From: Nageia nagi
Lineage: Eukaryota > Pinophyta
Length of the DNA stretch: 64,000 bases
Direction of reading: 5' to 3'
NCBI GenBank assembly: GCA_050084985.1
Contig: JBITNC010000001.1
Coordinates: 64,542,001-64,606,000 of the forward strand
Part shown: in pieces, positions 35,048 to 47,805 of the stretch
How positions within the stretch are numbered: the stretch's first letter is position 1
Layout of the letters: each line of letters starts with the position of its first letter
Notes under the pieces: generated by a model
The model's input: only the letters and a program-made list of their open reading frames with translations
What the model was told of the DNA's origin: nothing
Database searches by the model: none
Position numbers and translations under genes: made by a program

Positions 35048-37991
35048 TTACTACATAAGAATGTGAAATAATAAGTATGTGGTTGAATAAACAATATTAA
35101 ATGTTAAGTTTTAACCAAGTAAATAATAGATGTTACATTTAACATTAAAGATATGCTTGATTTGATTCATAAGTGCAAATGTCTTACAATTCAAATAATC
35201 CATGTACCCAAATACATTTCTCATATCAAGAATCATAGATGTAGAGTGACATTGTTGAGGCTTATTTTCTTATTTAAAATTAGGCCTTCATTTGGATGCC
35301 CAAATAAGAGGAGCCCAGGTCCTACCAATCCTCAACTAGTTCCCCTTGGGTAGTAATATACTCTCACAAGAAGAAGTACTAGCTATTTTTTAAGGTTCAA
35401 TGTTTATTAGATTGACCAAATTATTAATTTTGATTAAGTTTCAAGTTGTACTCCTAGGTTATCAAGATAATCTTTGAATGTACATGCGGACATGTGGTAT
35501 CACTACACACATGCCTATCCACCTAATAGAGTTATGTTCAGACCAATAAAGGACTTAGGGGTAATTGAGAAGTATGAACTTTTCACCATTTGGATCATCA
35601 AACTTAAAAGCTTTATTTTGCCTATCCTCACCTCATGGCTCTCCAAACAAGTCATGTTGTGGAATGTATGTACAAATATGTTCATTTTAGAGGGTTTCTC
35701 ATTTCAATGTTTGCATTTTTGATTGCATAAGAAAATAAATCAAAGTACAAAACATAAAGTAAAAGAACATAAGTAAAACATCATCCATTCAAAATTTGAA
35801 ACCTTAGTGTCCAATAGGTTTTGTTTACCAACCCCTAAAAGACATCTTTACATCATTCCTAATTTTGCACAAGTCCATTTTGTATAAAGAAGTAAATTGC
35901 ATCATAACTTAAGAAATTAAGTACTAAACATAAGTACTAAACATGCTTTTATCTTTTAAGTAATGAGCATTAACTTAAGAAATTTAATCTTTTAAGCAAG
36001 TATTATTAGCTTAAATATTAAGTACTAAATATGCATCGTTTAAGCATAAGCATGCATTAACTTAACAAATAAGTATTTAAACATGCATAAAATTTAAGTA
36101 CTAGGCATAAGCATGCATCATTCCATAAAATATATATGCACCATTCATAAAAATATGCATCATTCCTATAATTTGCACAAGGAAGCATCATAACTTAAGT
36201 ACTAAGCATGCATTATTTCAATTTCAAAATTTAAGTTCTAAGCATGCATCATCTTAAATTAAACATATGCATCTAAAAAAATACTTTTTAACAATTTTAA
36301 GTATATATTTAAAAAAAAAATTAAAATACTTACCAAATAAGTACTATGCTTTTAACTTTTAAGTAGTAAGCATTTACTTAAAATTTTAAACCCTAATTAT
36401 TAACTTAAAAATTGAGTAAGCATCATTTTTTAAACTTTAAGTAAAAATTCATATAAATTTCCCTCTTTTTTACTTAAAGGTTTATCCCTAAAGGTAGCAT
36501 ACTAAATAATTTGTCTTTAAAAGTATTTTGAATAAGTGCATTGAATGTTGGACCAAGTCAAAAGTAATTTAAGTATATTCATCATGAAAATTCTTTAAGT
36601 GACTTATAGGCATCTAAATGCATTTAATGATTTCTAACTAGATCATTTAATAAAATCTTGCAAGTAAACTAAAAAACTACTAAAGGAAAGAGTATATGCT
36701 TTCTTTAAGTTGCTTGTAAGTAGATAAAAAAATTAAATGCATACCTACTATTATATGAAAAAAAATCAAACAAATTGAAAGAGGTGGAGAGGGAAAGTTG
36801 GAGTATAAAGGGAGGATTCATGTGAGACACATAAAGAAGGGAAGAGCAATGCACATAAGAGTTGGGAAGGAGGTCGATTAGAAGGAAGCCAACTAGGTGA
36901 GAAGGAGCCAAAAAAACCACATGAGGGTCCAGATAGACTACGTGAGGAGGTTACAATGGTAAAGGAGTGGTAAGAAATGGGTAAGGGAGTAGTAGGCTAG
37001 AGGGGAGGCTACAGGAGGTCACAATGATGGAGGAGGGGTAGGTCATGAGCAAGGGAGTAGTAGGCCATGTTTGGAGGAGCGATAGGCTGTGGAATGTGGA
37101 GCAACCTAGATCAAGGGTAGCAAGAGGTTGCAAAGCTATGCAAGACTACAAAGGTTGTAAGGATCATTGGGCAATGGTCGAGAGGGTGTTGGAAGAGGGG
37201 TCATGAGGAGCGATGCGATGGTAGTAGTGAAGGTTCACATAGGTGAAGCCATGGAGGGGAAACGTAGGTGGACAGTCATCCCTGCTATCAAACAATGGCT
37301 TGGAGGAGGACCTCCATTACTAGGCTACCAGCCACTTTTTTATTTTTTATTTTTATTTTTTAAAATTATAGTAGATGAAAAAATCTAATCCCCCTTTTGA
37401 TTGTTTATTAGAAATATAACAAATTGTAAAAGTTTCCCCTCTTTTTTTTATATTGAATAGAAACAAAAAAAATTGTAATATTATTCACACAAATCTTATA
37501 TACAAACCCCTTTTTTTAAATTGTAGCAATTTGTAATTAATATTTCTTGTAAAAAAAAAGGAGATTAGTATAAGAAAAAAAACTTACACTATAAAGAATA
37601 CAATCTCTTTATACTATCATAAAAGATCTCTTTATAAAAGATATATATATTATTTTTAGATAAAATACAATTTTTGTATACTATCCTCTTAAATAGGAAA
37701 AAAAAGGCTACTAACATAAGAGGTTAGCTATAGATAAAAAATTTTCATTATATTACCTTTAAGACCAAAAAAAAAGGTAACACATAACTCAAGATATGTT
37801 AGTATCATTAGTAAAATAAGCCAAAAAATAATGAAGGGGATTATTTGAAGGAGGTTATACATTCTCTTGAGTTTTACCTCAACAATGAAATGAAGAGATG
37901 AGGAATGAAGATCACCAAATTATAGAAAAAGATCTTTCACACCAAGAAGAAGAGCTTCCACACCAAGGATGTGAAGAGGAGCTTCCAAGGT
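35048..37991 (-). other. Leader of element C
   Basis: About 2.9 kb, the same length class as the leaders of A and B. 35150-35850 aligns with the gag-proximal leader of A. 36780-37330 is a richer-GC segment (many GGAGG and GTAGTAGGC words) with no counterpart in A or B. Open frames here are not supported as genes. Confidence 0.55.
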
Positions 37992-38006
37992 GCTCTAATA
38001 CCAATT
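37992..38006 (-). other. Primer-binding site of element C
   Basis: Minus strand AATTGGTATTAGAGC follows the 5' LTR end; initiator-Met tRNA type with one C to T change. Confidence 0.85.
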
Positions 38007-38504
38007 TGAAAAAACTAACACTAACAAGATAATTACTAAACTAGCAAGATCACATGAAAGCTCTCAATTCACATCTGACTATCACACAAGGCAATCTCAC
38101 AAATATAACATAAGATGTAAGTGGTTCATCCAACTAGGAGTACATACACTAACTATATCTTACTTAATTACAAATATAACTCTCTTACAATCCTTCTAAT
38201 CTCAACTCCTAAACACTATCCTCTAGCACAACTTTACTTCACAATTGGTGTATGATCACAAAGAGGGAGACTTCTATTTATAGGCCAAAATACCTCTTTG
38301 GATCACCCTTTTATCCAATGTACAAAAGCATGACATGCACATCCTTTTACCCAAGGGGCATGCTCATGACATGGAGTGTAGGACAAGTTACATTATCATA
38401 TTCACTTAAATACTTAAGGTATCAAATGATACCCTTAAGTATTAGTGAACTTACATGGAATATTATTACATAACCTTTACAATAATGCATTATACATTCC
38501 AACA
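38007..38504 (-). repeat. 5' LTR of element C
   Basis: 498 bp, partner of 30137-30635; plus-strand ends TGAAAAAACTAAC and CATTCCAACA. TATA region near 38280 on the minus strand. Confidence 0.92.
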
Positions 38505-38509
38505 ATGAT
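38505..38509 (+). repeat. Right target-site duplication of element C
   Basis: ATGAT, identical to 30132-30136. Confidence 0.9.
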
Positions 38510-39600
38510 GCTAAAGAATACCTTTTTATTCTGAAGAATGATTAGTAGTGTTTCCAAGTAACTAACAATAATGTCAAACTAACTTCACTAGTATGCCAAT
38601 AGATGAGATCTTATAATACTTCAAAAAATTCAAGAATGTAATAGGTAATCAACTAGCTAAAATATAGTAATATATTTATGATGCTTTTGAGGTATAATAC
38701 CACTTTCCTAAAGCTAGAATGGAAATTTTTAACAAAATATGAGACATATTGCAAGGTCCTAAAGAAATTATGCATTATTTGATAAATGTTTCAAAAGAAC
38801 ATAAAAATAACTTAAGGAACAAATGATAGAAAAATAAAATATTGAATAATTTATCTTAGGTATTAGACCCAATTTCAGAAGAGAAATGGGGAAATTATAT
38901 TTTTCTCATATAAACGTACTACTAATAACAATAGAGATTAAATCTCAACATTGGTAATCTATAGGACTATATCCAAATCTTTTAGACCAAATTGAGAAAT
39001 TCACTCACCATATTTCAAAATTTTCAACCTAAAAACCTAATGAAGCACCACCAAGAAGAAGAGAGATATGGTATCGACTTTATGTTAGATAGGGCCATGC
39101 CACTAATGAATATCCCACTATAAAGAAACCCATAGAATATTTTTATCAAATCTATAAAACTACTAGGACACACACTACTCAAAATTATCTATTCGTAGAG
39201 GTATGAAAGTGAGGGATGTCTGGTATGGATCGATCGAATTGTACAAATTATGGATAAAATAATTATCGATTAAAATAATGTCTAGGCATGAATTTCTTTA
39301 ATGATATTGAAGTGGATAGAAGGAGACATCCTAGATCTTACACTAATCTACCCTGTTAACCACCACTCTATACATGTATTGAGTGATAGGAACTTACCCC
39401 ATTCATAGATGAATATGATATAACATATCCCATGGTGGTGCCTATGTAATCATAACCTAATAATGATTAAAGAAACTATAATAATAATCCTCCTCTTAAT
39501 CTCTATCAAAATAACAATAAGGGAATTGACAAGGAAGAGGTGAAGGATATATAGAAGGATTTAATAATCAAGCATATAAATAAAGCATAATATTATTTTA
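38510..39600 (+). pseudogene. Retroelement gag remnant with a decayed double zinc knuckle
   Basis: At 39072-39188 the frame reads YRLYVR*GHATNEYP then YQIYKTTRTHTTQNY. These fit two C-x2-C-x4-H-x4-C knuckles in which every expected Cys is Tyr (TGY to TAY, a G to A change) and the second has a small insertion. An Asn-rich stretch follows (NYNNNPPLNLYQNNNKG near 39480). Upstream, 38690-38900 has a gag-like amphipathic trail with many stops. I cannot place it firmly in gypsy or copia. Confidence 0.5.
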
Positions 39601-40930
39601 TTATTGTTATGTAATAATTAGATATTCATATGATGTTAGTTATTTTCTTGATTGTTGTTTCCTCCTACATCTACATGTGTCATCTACAAACTAACAAACT
39701 TATCAATATTTGAACCTTCGCTTTCCATGGAGCATTCATATTATTTCTCCAAGTTCCCTTATATTAGTTAACAACTAATTAAAAAGAATGTTACTATATT
39801 AATTTTTTTATAATTATAAAAAATATAATTATATTCAATTTTAAACCAAAACATATAATAAGTTATAAATTTTAAAAATTGTAAACTTATACTAATTAAA
39901 AAAATATCGATTATAATTATTCAATATTAATTAGTAATATATTTTTTATTTATCATCTTAATTTTAAGGTATTAATAAAATTAATAACTACAATTTTGTC
40001 TAAATACCCATAAAGTATACATTATTAAATTTGTTCTAATTGTAAAATATGTTGAGATCACTAGAAACATAAAATTTTATCATTATCAACATCTACAATC
40101 TTCTAATTGAAAACTTAGAGTGACTACAACTTTCAGGGTTGCATATGCTTCAAAAGATGTACAATTTGTTTGCTTGTTGACCCATAGAAAATATCTGCAA
40201 TGAATTAAAAATAAGATGTTCAAGATCATTAGTCATGAATATGTACAACATTACATCATTATAGTTGGTTAAGGATTCCATGTAAGCAACCTCACCCATG
40301 TTTTGCAATTTGAAATCATTAGCATAAGCTAAATTGAAGATCAAGTATTTCTTGATAAGATCTTGATGATTATAGATTACAAGGTTGTAATACCTTGGAG
40401 AGAGTTATAACTTTCATATTTAATTAGGAAAAAAGGTTGGTAGTAGGCATACAATATAGAAATCAAGTGGAGATATCTACTTTTATACCATGTTAAATAG
40501 AATTTCATATGCATGGTTTCCTAAGATAGAAAGTAATTATAAATCCATGCTTACCTAACATTGTGGGGTCTCACTACATCTAATCACATCTTGAAGATAT
40601 TCCTTACATGGTTTTTTATATGAAGAGAAATAATAACACCTAATTAGGAAACAAAAGGTATAGACCATCTCACCAAAACTAAGAATATAGCAAATAAATA
40701 TTAATTCCTTTCCGAATAACTTTCATGGTGTCACACTTTCCAAAATGCATAACATATCTCACCAATCATCAATATGATGAATCTAGAAGTAGATATTAAT
40801 ATATTTTCAAATTATGCTAGCATAACTAGAAATCAAGATCATATTACAAGTCTAGTATTTTTTTTCAAGTGACCATGCCACACCATGTGCTAGCATTCCA
40901 AAGTACCTTATCACCTTTTATGATCAAGTA
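39137..40930. repeat. Segmental duplication, copy 1 (decayed)
   Basis: Direct duplicate of 45984-47593, about 6.8 kb away. Shared landmarks in order: GGATAAAATAATTAT, GAGTGATAGGAACTTACCCC, CCTAATAATGATTAAAGAAAC, AGGGAATTGACAAGGAAGAGG, TTATTAAATTTGTTCTAA, GCATATGCTTC and CTAGAAGTAGATATTAAT. Copy 1 has T or A at many positions where copy 2 has C or G. Confidence 0.85.
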
Positions 40931-43904
40931 TACAAGGTAATTATTCATTTAAAACTTCTTGATGGATCAAACTCTAGCTGATTGTTTGGTGATAATATCA
41001 CTTATCACCTTGCTCATACAGATTCTCATACCTTTTCTAATTTTGACTAATAAGCCAAAGAGTTCTTTAATAATTAATCTTATATCCTTCTTCATGCTAG
41101 TTATCTTGCATAGAAAGCTTATAAAGTTATTACTGGTATCTATAAATAAATATATCTACCATGTAATAACTTTTTAATTACTAAGACCTTGATTTTCTAT
41201 ATTTAACTAGGATCTTAACATATTTGTAGGCCTTTCTACAATAGATAACTCAGTCCATTCAAATTCAAAATATTCTTCAGAATAGGGATACCTCAATTTG
41301 ACTAATCAAAAGAAGATTTGAAATAGATAAATATGTTATCATTGGAGTTGATGAATCTAACACTTATTTGATGGTAAATTCATAGTAATATATAATTTAT
41401 ATCACAAAGTCTAATAATTGAAGTATGAGAACTATCTTAAACAATCCTAAAGAATACAATAGATCCTTATAATTTTTCTTTCCTTTATCATATTCATTGA
41501 ATCTATAAGTATATATGTTGGGTCTATATGATTTCATGTAGGATCATTAATCTCATGTATCACATTACTAAATCTTCCTTATTAAGGAGGAACTTCCGTT
41601 TTATCATCTACACTATGCTATTTTTGGTTAGCCTCATGGTTATCTTTTTCAAATCACTTCTTCTGTTACTCATCTTGCTAAAATTTCACAAGTTAAGGAA
41701 ATATTTTATATATAATAAAAGATTTATTTAAAATAAAAGCATGCAATATTATTTCCATATATCTCCTTGAACATGCAAGGCATATAGTAGAATTTTTCAT
41801 CTTCATTTTGAGATAAAAAATCAACTTGGATGAGCTTCATGATTGAAAGACATGATTTTATGCAACTTATTTTTGAATAAGTTTACTTTATTATAAATTA
41901 CTTACTTTATCAATTGGCAAGTCTAACACATGAAAGAAAAATTTATATTTTCAGTTAGAGCCAAAACCCCATATAGTTTAAGTCTCTTTACCATATACAC
42001 TAAACACTTAAGAAATTTTCATCATAAGATCATATACCATATGGTTTTATTCAATTAATACTTGGGGAAAATTTGGTAGCACTTTGCTTCAAAACTTATA
42101 GACCTATCCCTCCTCCTCCAACTCCAACGACCAATAACCCTTGAACTCAATGCACTTGATATCTCTATTTATATACTTTCTTCGATGAGGTATAATAAAT
42201 ACATAAGTACAATAATTATCTACAATTGGGAATTCTGTGTGTAGATCATATGATGGAGGAAGATTAGGGTTAGGGAAACACATGTGGTCTTGGTGGGACA
42301 AAGCATCATTGGTGCACTACGATGATGGATGAATCAAGCTTATATCTTATACCTCAATATCAATCATTGAAATACAAAAGATAGCCTAAGTCATTATCCT
42401 TGGTTGGAGCTTAAGGAAAACACAAACAACAAGTTCCTCTTTCCTTTATTAATGTTGACCCCTAAAAATAGTAAAGTTCTCTAATTTAAAATAATTCATC
42501 AATGAATAAGGGAAAATAAAGAGGCATGATTATATTCTATCCTTCATTTTCGATAGACGAGAATAAAAATGATGCTGACTTTGAAGGTCTCATTAATGTT
42601 CGAGAAAAAGGTAAACTAGGTATGATTCTCTCTTATAGAGGAAAAATCCTTTAACTTTTTCAAAATCCAAATTTTTTATTTTATTTTATTTTAATGAAGT
42701 TTCTAGATTTCAACATCAAAATTTATCTTAGATACTTATTTTTAGCAAAAATTTGGGAAGTTAATTTGTAATTTTAATTGGTCAAAATTTAGGTGGTACA
42801 TTGGTTCCATGTGGGATATTGTTTTAGTTAAATATAAAGATCCAAGTATCTTTAGTTTAGTACTCCCATAAAAAATTCAAAACCAATAGATTTTAACTAT
42901 AAATATGAAAAAATTTAGTTGTTAATAATTTGGTTTATAACTCAATATGATATGATTAATTTCTTTCTCTTTATGAAGATAAGTTAGGATAATATAAATA
43001 TAGGATTTCATAATGACTTAAATTTATTTTCAAGACTCCCTCATTTAAAGAACCTATGATATCTTCCTTTCAAATACCCTCAAAAATTCTTGATAACGAT
43101 AATCAAATACTACTAAGAAAGTATCATGTCACAAGTTATTAATCAACCATGGAGAGAAAAATATCATTTCATTATGACTTAATATATTGTGTAAATAGTG
43201 TGAGAGATAATCATCATTACTAATGAGATCTAGGATACTCAACCTTTCAAAATCCAACATTTCTCTTCTTGTACTTTAAAATTCTATATGGATTTAACCA
43301 TATAAAATCCTAGTAATTATTCATATGGACATTTCCACTATTAAGTTAGTTAGGCATCTATAGCCTCACTAGGAATATGTCTAACTTTGGAACATTAGTA
43401 CCATTTCTAGCAAGCATCCATAACTTTGATGAAGTTCCTTTGAATGTTGAATATTTAATAAAAATCATATCAAATATTAAAGATATATTCTTAGATTTAT
43501 CATAGTCATCATAGTGAATTTATAGAGGAATAATTATTCTCCAACCTTTACATGATAACCTTAAACCCTCATGGATAGATTCAAAGGATAAATATAAATG
43601 ATAATTATTAGTAGTTTGGTAATTCTTACTCAATAAAGCAACATATTCCCTATGTCGTAGGTTTTTCTTAGGGTCCAACTATAAAGATAAAAAAATTTGA
43701 TTTTAAGGATCTCCTAAGTAAATACCATAAATACCCCACACTTAAGAGTAATGAATTTCCTTCAATAAATATTATCACATTAAATGATTGTTGTCATTAT
43801 AGGTCTTTACCAAGGGAAAATAATTCATCACATATTTTAGAATTCATTACTATAAATATGAGCCTTAGCCTAACTTATTCATAATTAAAAGCATGTATTT
43901 ATCA

Positions 43905-43948
43905 TCATCATCGTCGTCGTTGTCATCGTCATCATTATCATCATCATT
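43905..43948. repeat. Imperfect TCA/TCG trinucleotide repeat
   Basis: Runs of ATC, GTC and GTT triplets (ATCATCATCATCGTCG and TCATCATTATCATC). No coding context is supported. Confidence 0.85.
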
Positions 43949-45360
43949 TTTAACAAAATATTTACATGATGGACTTGATACCAATCCTCTTTTGATTGAT
44001 TCTCTTTGGATAAAATCTTTTCAAATGAATCATATTGTAAGGAATAGAGAAAATAATATATTCTTCATCTATAAGTATTATAGGAGATTTTCTCAAAAAT
44101 CTCATCATGCCCTACTTATTTAGAGAATCAATCTTTTCATGTATTCCCTTATCTTCATGTTTACTATTCTACAACCAAACTTTTTCTCCAACTTGAAAAT
44201 CCCTCTTGCAAATATATTGATGAAATATTTTTCATCTTTCTATTTTTTCATTTCTTAAAGATATTTCCCTTTCTTTAAATTCTAATAATTAAAAATCTCT
44301 ATTGATTAAAGGTTCCTCTTATTCAATATTTTTCAATAAATTTAAATAAGGAATCTCAATTTTTGAGAATTTGATTTCCATTTTGAATTGGCCAAAATTT
44401 GGGTGGTTACAAGATCCAAAGATTAATTAAGAAGACTATTCTCACAATAATAAGATCTTTTTATGCTAAGACAAATGAACATCAAAAGTGGGTACCTGTA
44501 AGATGAAATAAATTTATGAACTATTAAGTGAAAGAAAATTTATATTATAGCCATTATATGTAATGAATAAAGTTTTGATAATAAAATTTATTTAGATAAT
44601 ATATCAGTAGGATAATTCAAACATGGTCAATAATTAAACTATATAATTACATAAATAGTGAGGAATATTCATATTCATTTTTTAATAATCTAATTTCTAT
44701 CTAGATCAATAATGTGAAGAGATATCAACAATAATAACATTGAGAGCATATACCAAGGATTAATATGGAAAATATATTATGAATTTTATAAAGTATAGTT
44801 TGATAATTGATAGACCTTTAGAATTTTATGTATTGAATATTTCAAAGGAGATTATTCAACAAAATTTTGGAGTAATAATTAATGATTATATTCAACTAAG
44901 GAAAAAGTAAAATCAATTCTTGAAAGGATAAGATTTATTAGTGCTATTCTAGACAATCAAGCTATAAATGAATTAGAAGATGAAATTTAGAATATTTTCA
45001 TTATGAATTATACTCAAGACATGTTGATTTAATATATAAGCTCATTTAGAAAGTGTACAGTATATATAATGATATTTTTTAAAATAAAACTATAAGAAGT
45101 CAAGAATTTGGAGAAAAAAATGGAAAATGAGAAGTCTTCCAAAGGTTAAGGCCTTTATATACTTAAGTGTTTAATAATAATATTTTTACATGGGATGCAC
45201 TTAGTAGAAAAGTATTTTAAGGTCTTAAATAGTGTATAATATGCAAACAAAATCAATAATCAATGACTTGCCTCTTTGGAATATGTAAAATAAAATTTAA
45301 AAAAATTAGACACACACATACACCCATAAGCCTTTTAAATCTAGTGAATTTGTTCTAAAT

Positions 45361-45379
45361 AAAAAAAAAAAAAAAAAAA
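45361..45379 (+). repeat. Poly(A) run of 19
   Basis: Uninterrupted A19. It could mark an old retrotransposed 3' end, but nothing upstream identifies one. Confidence 0.9.
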
Positions 45380-45983
45380 CATCAAGGTTGAAAAATTGAA
45401 GCAAATACATCAATAAGGAACTTATTCTAAAATAAGATTTCTAATTTTTTTGAATTTATTTTAATTTGAACACAACTAGAAATCAAATAAAAAGAAGATC
45501 AATTTTGATGGGGATCCAAAAAAAAATCTTAATAATAATAATGAAGTTGAATTTATTTTAATTTTTTGTCACTCTTGATTTTCAAAATAATAATGAAGTT
45601 GAGGTATTACTATTATCAAAAAGTATGAGAATTTGAAATGAAACTTTCTAAAAAAACTAGATATAATATCATTATCTTTTAATTGTTTCATACATTTTAA
45701 AAATAATGGAAAGAAGAATGAAGATTAACTAATAGTAGAAATTTGGAACAATGAATCAAAAAATTTAATTTTTAAAATTGTTAATTTTATTTCAAACATT
45801 CACTAGTTTTTAAAGATTTCACAATTATAATTAATAATTTAATAGATTTCAATTTGAAAAAATAATTAATTATTAATTTTTGAAGTTTTAAATATTCTTT
45901 TTTAAAATTATTAAAAAAAATAAAAACTTTTAAATTTTTATTTAAAATTTAAAATCCTTTTAAAAATTTTCAATTACCATGGA

Positions 45984-47593
45984 ATAATTTTATCAAATCT
46001 ATCATACTACTAAAACACTCATTACTCAAAACTATCTAATCAGGGAGGTATTAAAGTGAGGGATGCCTAACATGGTTCGATCTAATTGTAGAAATTATGG
46101 ATAAAATAATTATTGAATAGAATAATGTCGAGGCATGGATTTCATCTTAGAACTTGCACTAATAAACCTTTCTAACCATCACTCTATACGCCTATTGAGT
46201 GATAGGAACTTACCCCTTCGTAGTTGAATGGTAGTGCCCCATAAGCATAACCTAATAATGATTAAAGAAACTACAATAACAACCATCCATCTAATCTCTA
46301 TCAAAAATGAATGGTAGTGCTCCCATAAGCATAACCTAATAATGATTAAGGAAACTACAATAACAACCATCCATCTAATCTCTATCAAAATATCAATTAA
46401 GGGAATTGACAAGGAAGAGGTGTCATATACAAATTAATGAGATGAGTATGACTATTTGAATATGCACTCCATGAAGTGTTCCTTTTACTATATTAAATTT
46501 TAAATTACAATATAAATAAATTTTAAATTTCAAAAAATGTAAATTATATACTAATTAAAAAAATATTGATCATAATTATTTAATATTAATTAGTAATATA
46601 ATATTTATTTATCCTCGTAATTTTAAAGCATTAATAAAATTAATAACTATTTTATCTAAATTATACATTATTAAATTTGTTCTAAATGTAAAATATGTCG
46701 AGATCACCAAAAACACAAAACCGTGTCATCTTTCAATATCTGCAACCTTCTAATTGGAAACCTAGACCGACTACAGCTTCCAGGGCTGCATATGCTTCAG
46801 AAGACGTACAATTTGTTTAGTTGCAGACCCCTAGAAAATCTCTGCAATGAATTGAAAAGAAGATCCTCAAGATCACTATTCTTGAATATGTAGAGCTTTG
46901 CATCATTTTAGTTGGTTTGGAAATGGTTAAAGATTCCATTTAAGCAACCTCATCCACATTTTGCAGTTTGAAATCATCAGCACAATTCAAATTCAAGATC
47001 AAGTCTTTGCTGATAACATCTTGACGAATGCAGATTACGGGATTCTAATACATTGGAGAGAGTTAAACCTTTAGCATCTAAGTAGGCAAAAAGGTACGTA
47101 ATAGGCATAGAGTGTACAAGTAGAAATCTTGTGGAGATATTTTGTTTTTATAACATTTTAAAAGAGAATTTCACAAGTACCTATGGCCACCTGAGACGGA
47201 AACTAATTATAAATTCATCCTTACCTAACGCTCTGGGGTCTCGCCACATCTAATCGCAGCTCGAAGATATTCTTTCCAGGGTTTATATCAAGAGAAATAA
47301 TGGTACCCAATTAGGAAACAAAAGGTGTATGTAGACTACATCTCGCCAGCACAAGGAATATAGTAGATATTAACTCCTTTCTGAATGACGTTAATGGTGT
47401 CCCACTGTCCAAAAGGCCATATCTCATCAGTCGCCAGTGCGATGAATCTAGAAGTAGATATTAATCCCTTTCCAAATGACGTTAGCATAACTAGAAATCA
47501 AGGTCATATTACAAATCCAGGGTTTCTTTTCCGAGTGACCATGCTTACTACGCACGCCATTAAAGACTCTACCGTCTTATCATCGTTATCAAT
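45984..47593. repeat. Segmental duplication, copy 2 (better preserved)
   Basis: Counterpart of 39137-40930. It keeps CpG dinucleotides (for example GACCGACTACAG, GAAGACGTAC, TCTCGCCACATC, TGACGTTA) where copy 1 has TpG, CpA or further-decayed forms. It also contains an 83-bp tandem duplication at 46226-46392 that copy 1 lacks. It ends about 320 bp before the helix-loop-helix ORF. Confidence 0.85.
46226..46392. repeat. 83-bp tandem duplication, two units
   Basis: 46226-46308 and 46309-46392 both run GAATGGTAGTGC ... CATCTAATCTCTATCAAAA with two or three differences. The near identity makes this a recent local event. Confidence 0.92.
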
Positions 47594-47605
47594 TTCTTCA
47601 CGCAT
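47513..47605 (-). other. Possible first exon of an unrecognised gene
   Basis: An ATG at 47605 opens 31 codons (MREEIDNDDKTVESLMACVV then SMVTRKRNPGF) ending exactly at a GT (GGATTT|GTAATA) before a stop. Further minus-strand exon-like stretches follow in the same block: KPWKEYLRAAIRCGETPER near 47232-47290, RQDVISKDLILNLNCADDF near 46980-47040, and AYAALEAVVGLGFQLEG near 46750-46800. Copy 1 of the duplication shows weak echoes (ANDFKLQN near 40300, KEYL near 40590). I do not recognise the protein. It may equally be non-coding DNA. Confidence 0.2.
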
Positions 47606-47805
47606 TTAAACTTTGTAGAATAGTCGAACTCCTGTCACGTCGGGTTTGGTAGAAATGAGGAGCCGGATGGTATTAATAATAAATTCAGAACGTCGTCGTT
47701 ACTGATTCAAATATTTGGCTACTTCTAGGCGTCTTTTAATAGACTCCTAGCGGTTCTGGCGACTCAGTGAAGATTGAGAATCGTAAGATTGTATAGGTAT
47801 TTGAC

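Larger units (their letters stand above)
30137..38504 (-). mobile_element. Complete-structure Ty1/copia element C (same family as A and B)
   Basis: 8368 bp between perfect ATGAT duplications. On the minus strand: 5' LTR 38504-38007, PBS, leader, gag, protease, integrase, RT, RNase H, tail with tandem repeats, PPT, 3' LTR 30635-30137. The two LTRs differ at very roughly one base in twelve by eye, so the insertion is old. All coding domains hold stops; the gag-protease junction is deleted. The integrase region missing from A is present here. Confidence 0.92.
40931..45983. other. AT-rich old repeats, no gene supported
   Basis: Only scattered traces. Two related segments at about 42770-42810 and 44380-44410 share AATTGG(C/T)CAAAATTT(A/G)GGTGG and could be the starts of minus-strand gypsy LTRs (TGTAACCACC-like), with a possible integrase-end trace (FKLEKKFG) near 44190. 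Nothing is firm enough to call. The small frames here look like AT-rich noise. Confidence 0.35.

Noticed and set aside
43905-43948. Possible CRISPR-like or regulatory triplet array.
   Set aside because: It is a simple imperfect trinucleotide microsatellite without spacers.
42770-44410. A full minus-strand gypsy element bounded by LTR starts at about 42806 and 44409.
   Set aside because: Only about 35 bp at each site resemble one another and no PBS, PPT or clear domain was found between, so it is noted only as a possibility.
46179-46412. Open frame with a repeated hydrophobic peptide that looks like a two-helix membrane protein.
   Set aside because: The peptide repeat is produced by the 83-bp tandem DNA duplication; the duplicated copy 1 does not keep the frame.
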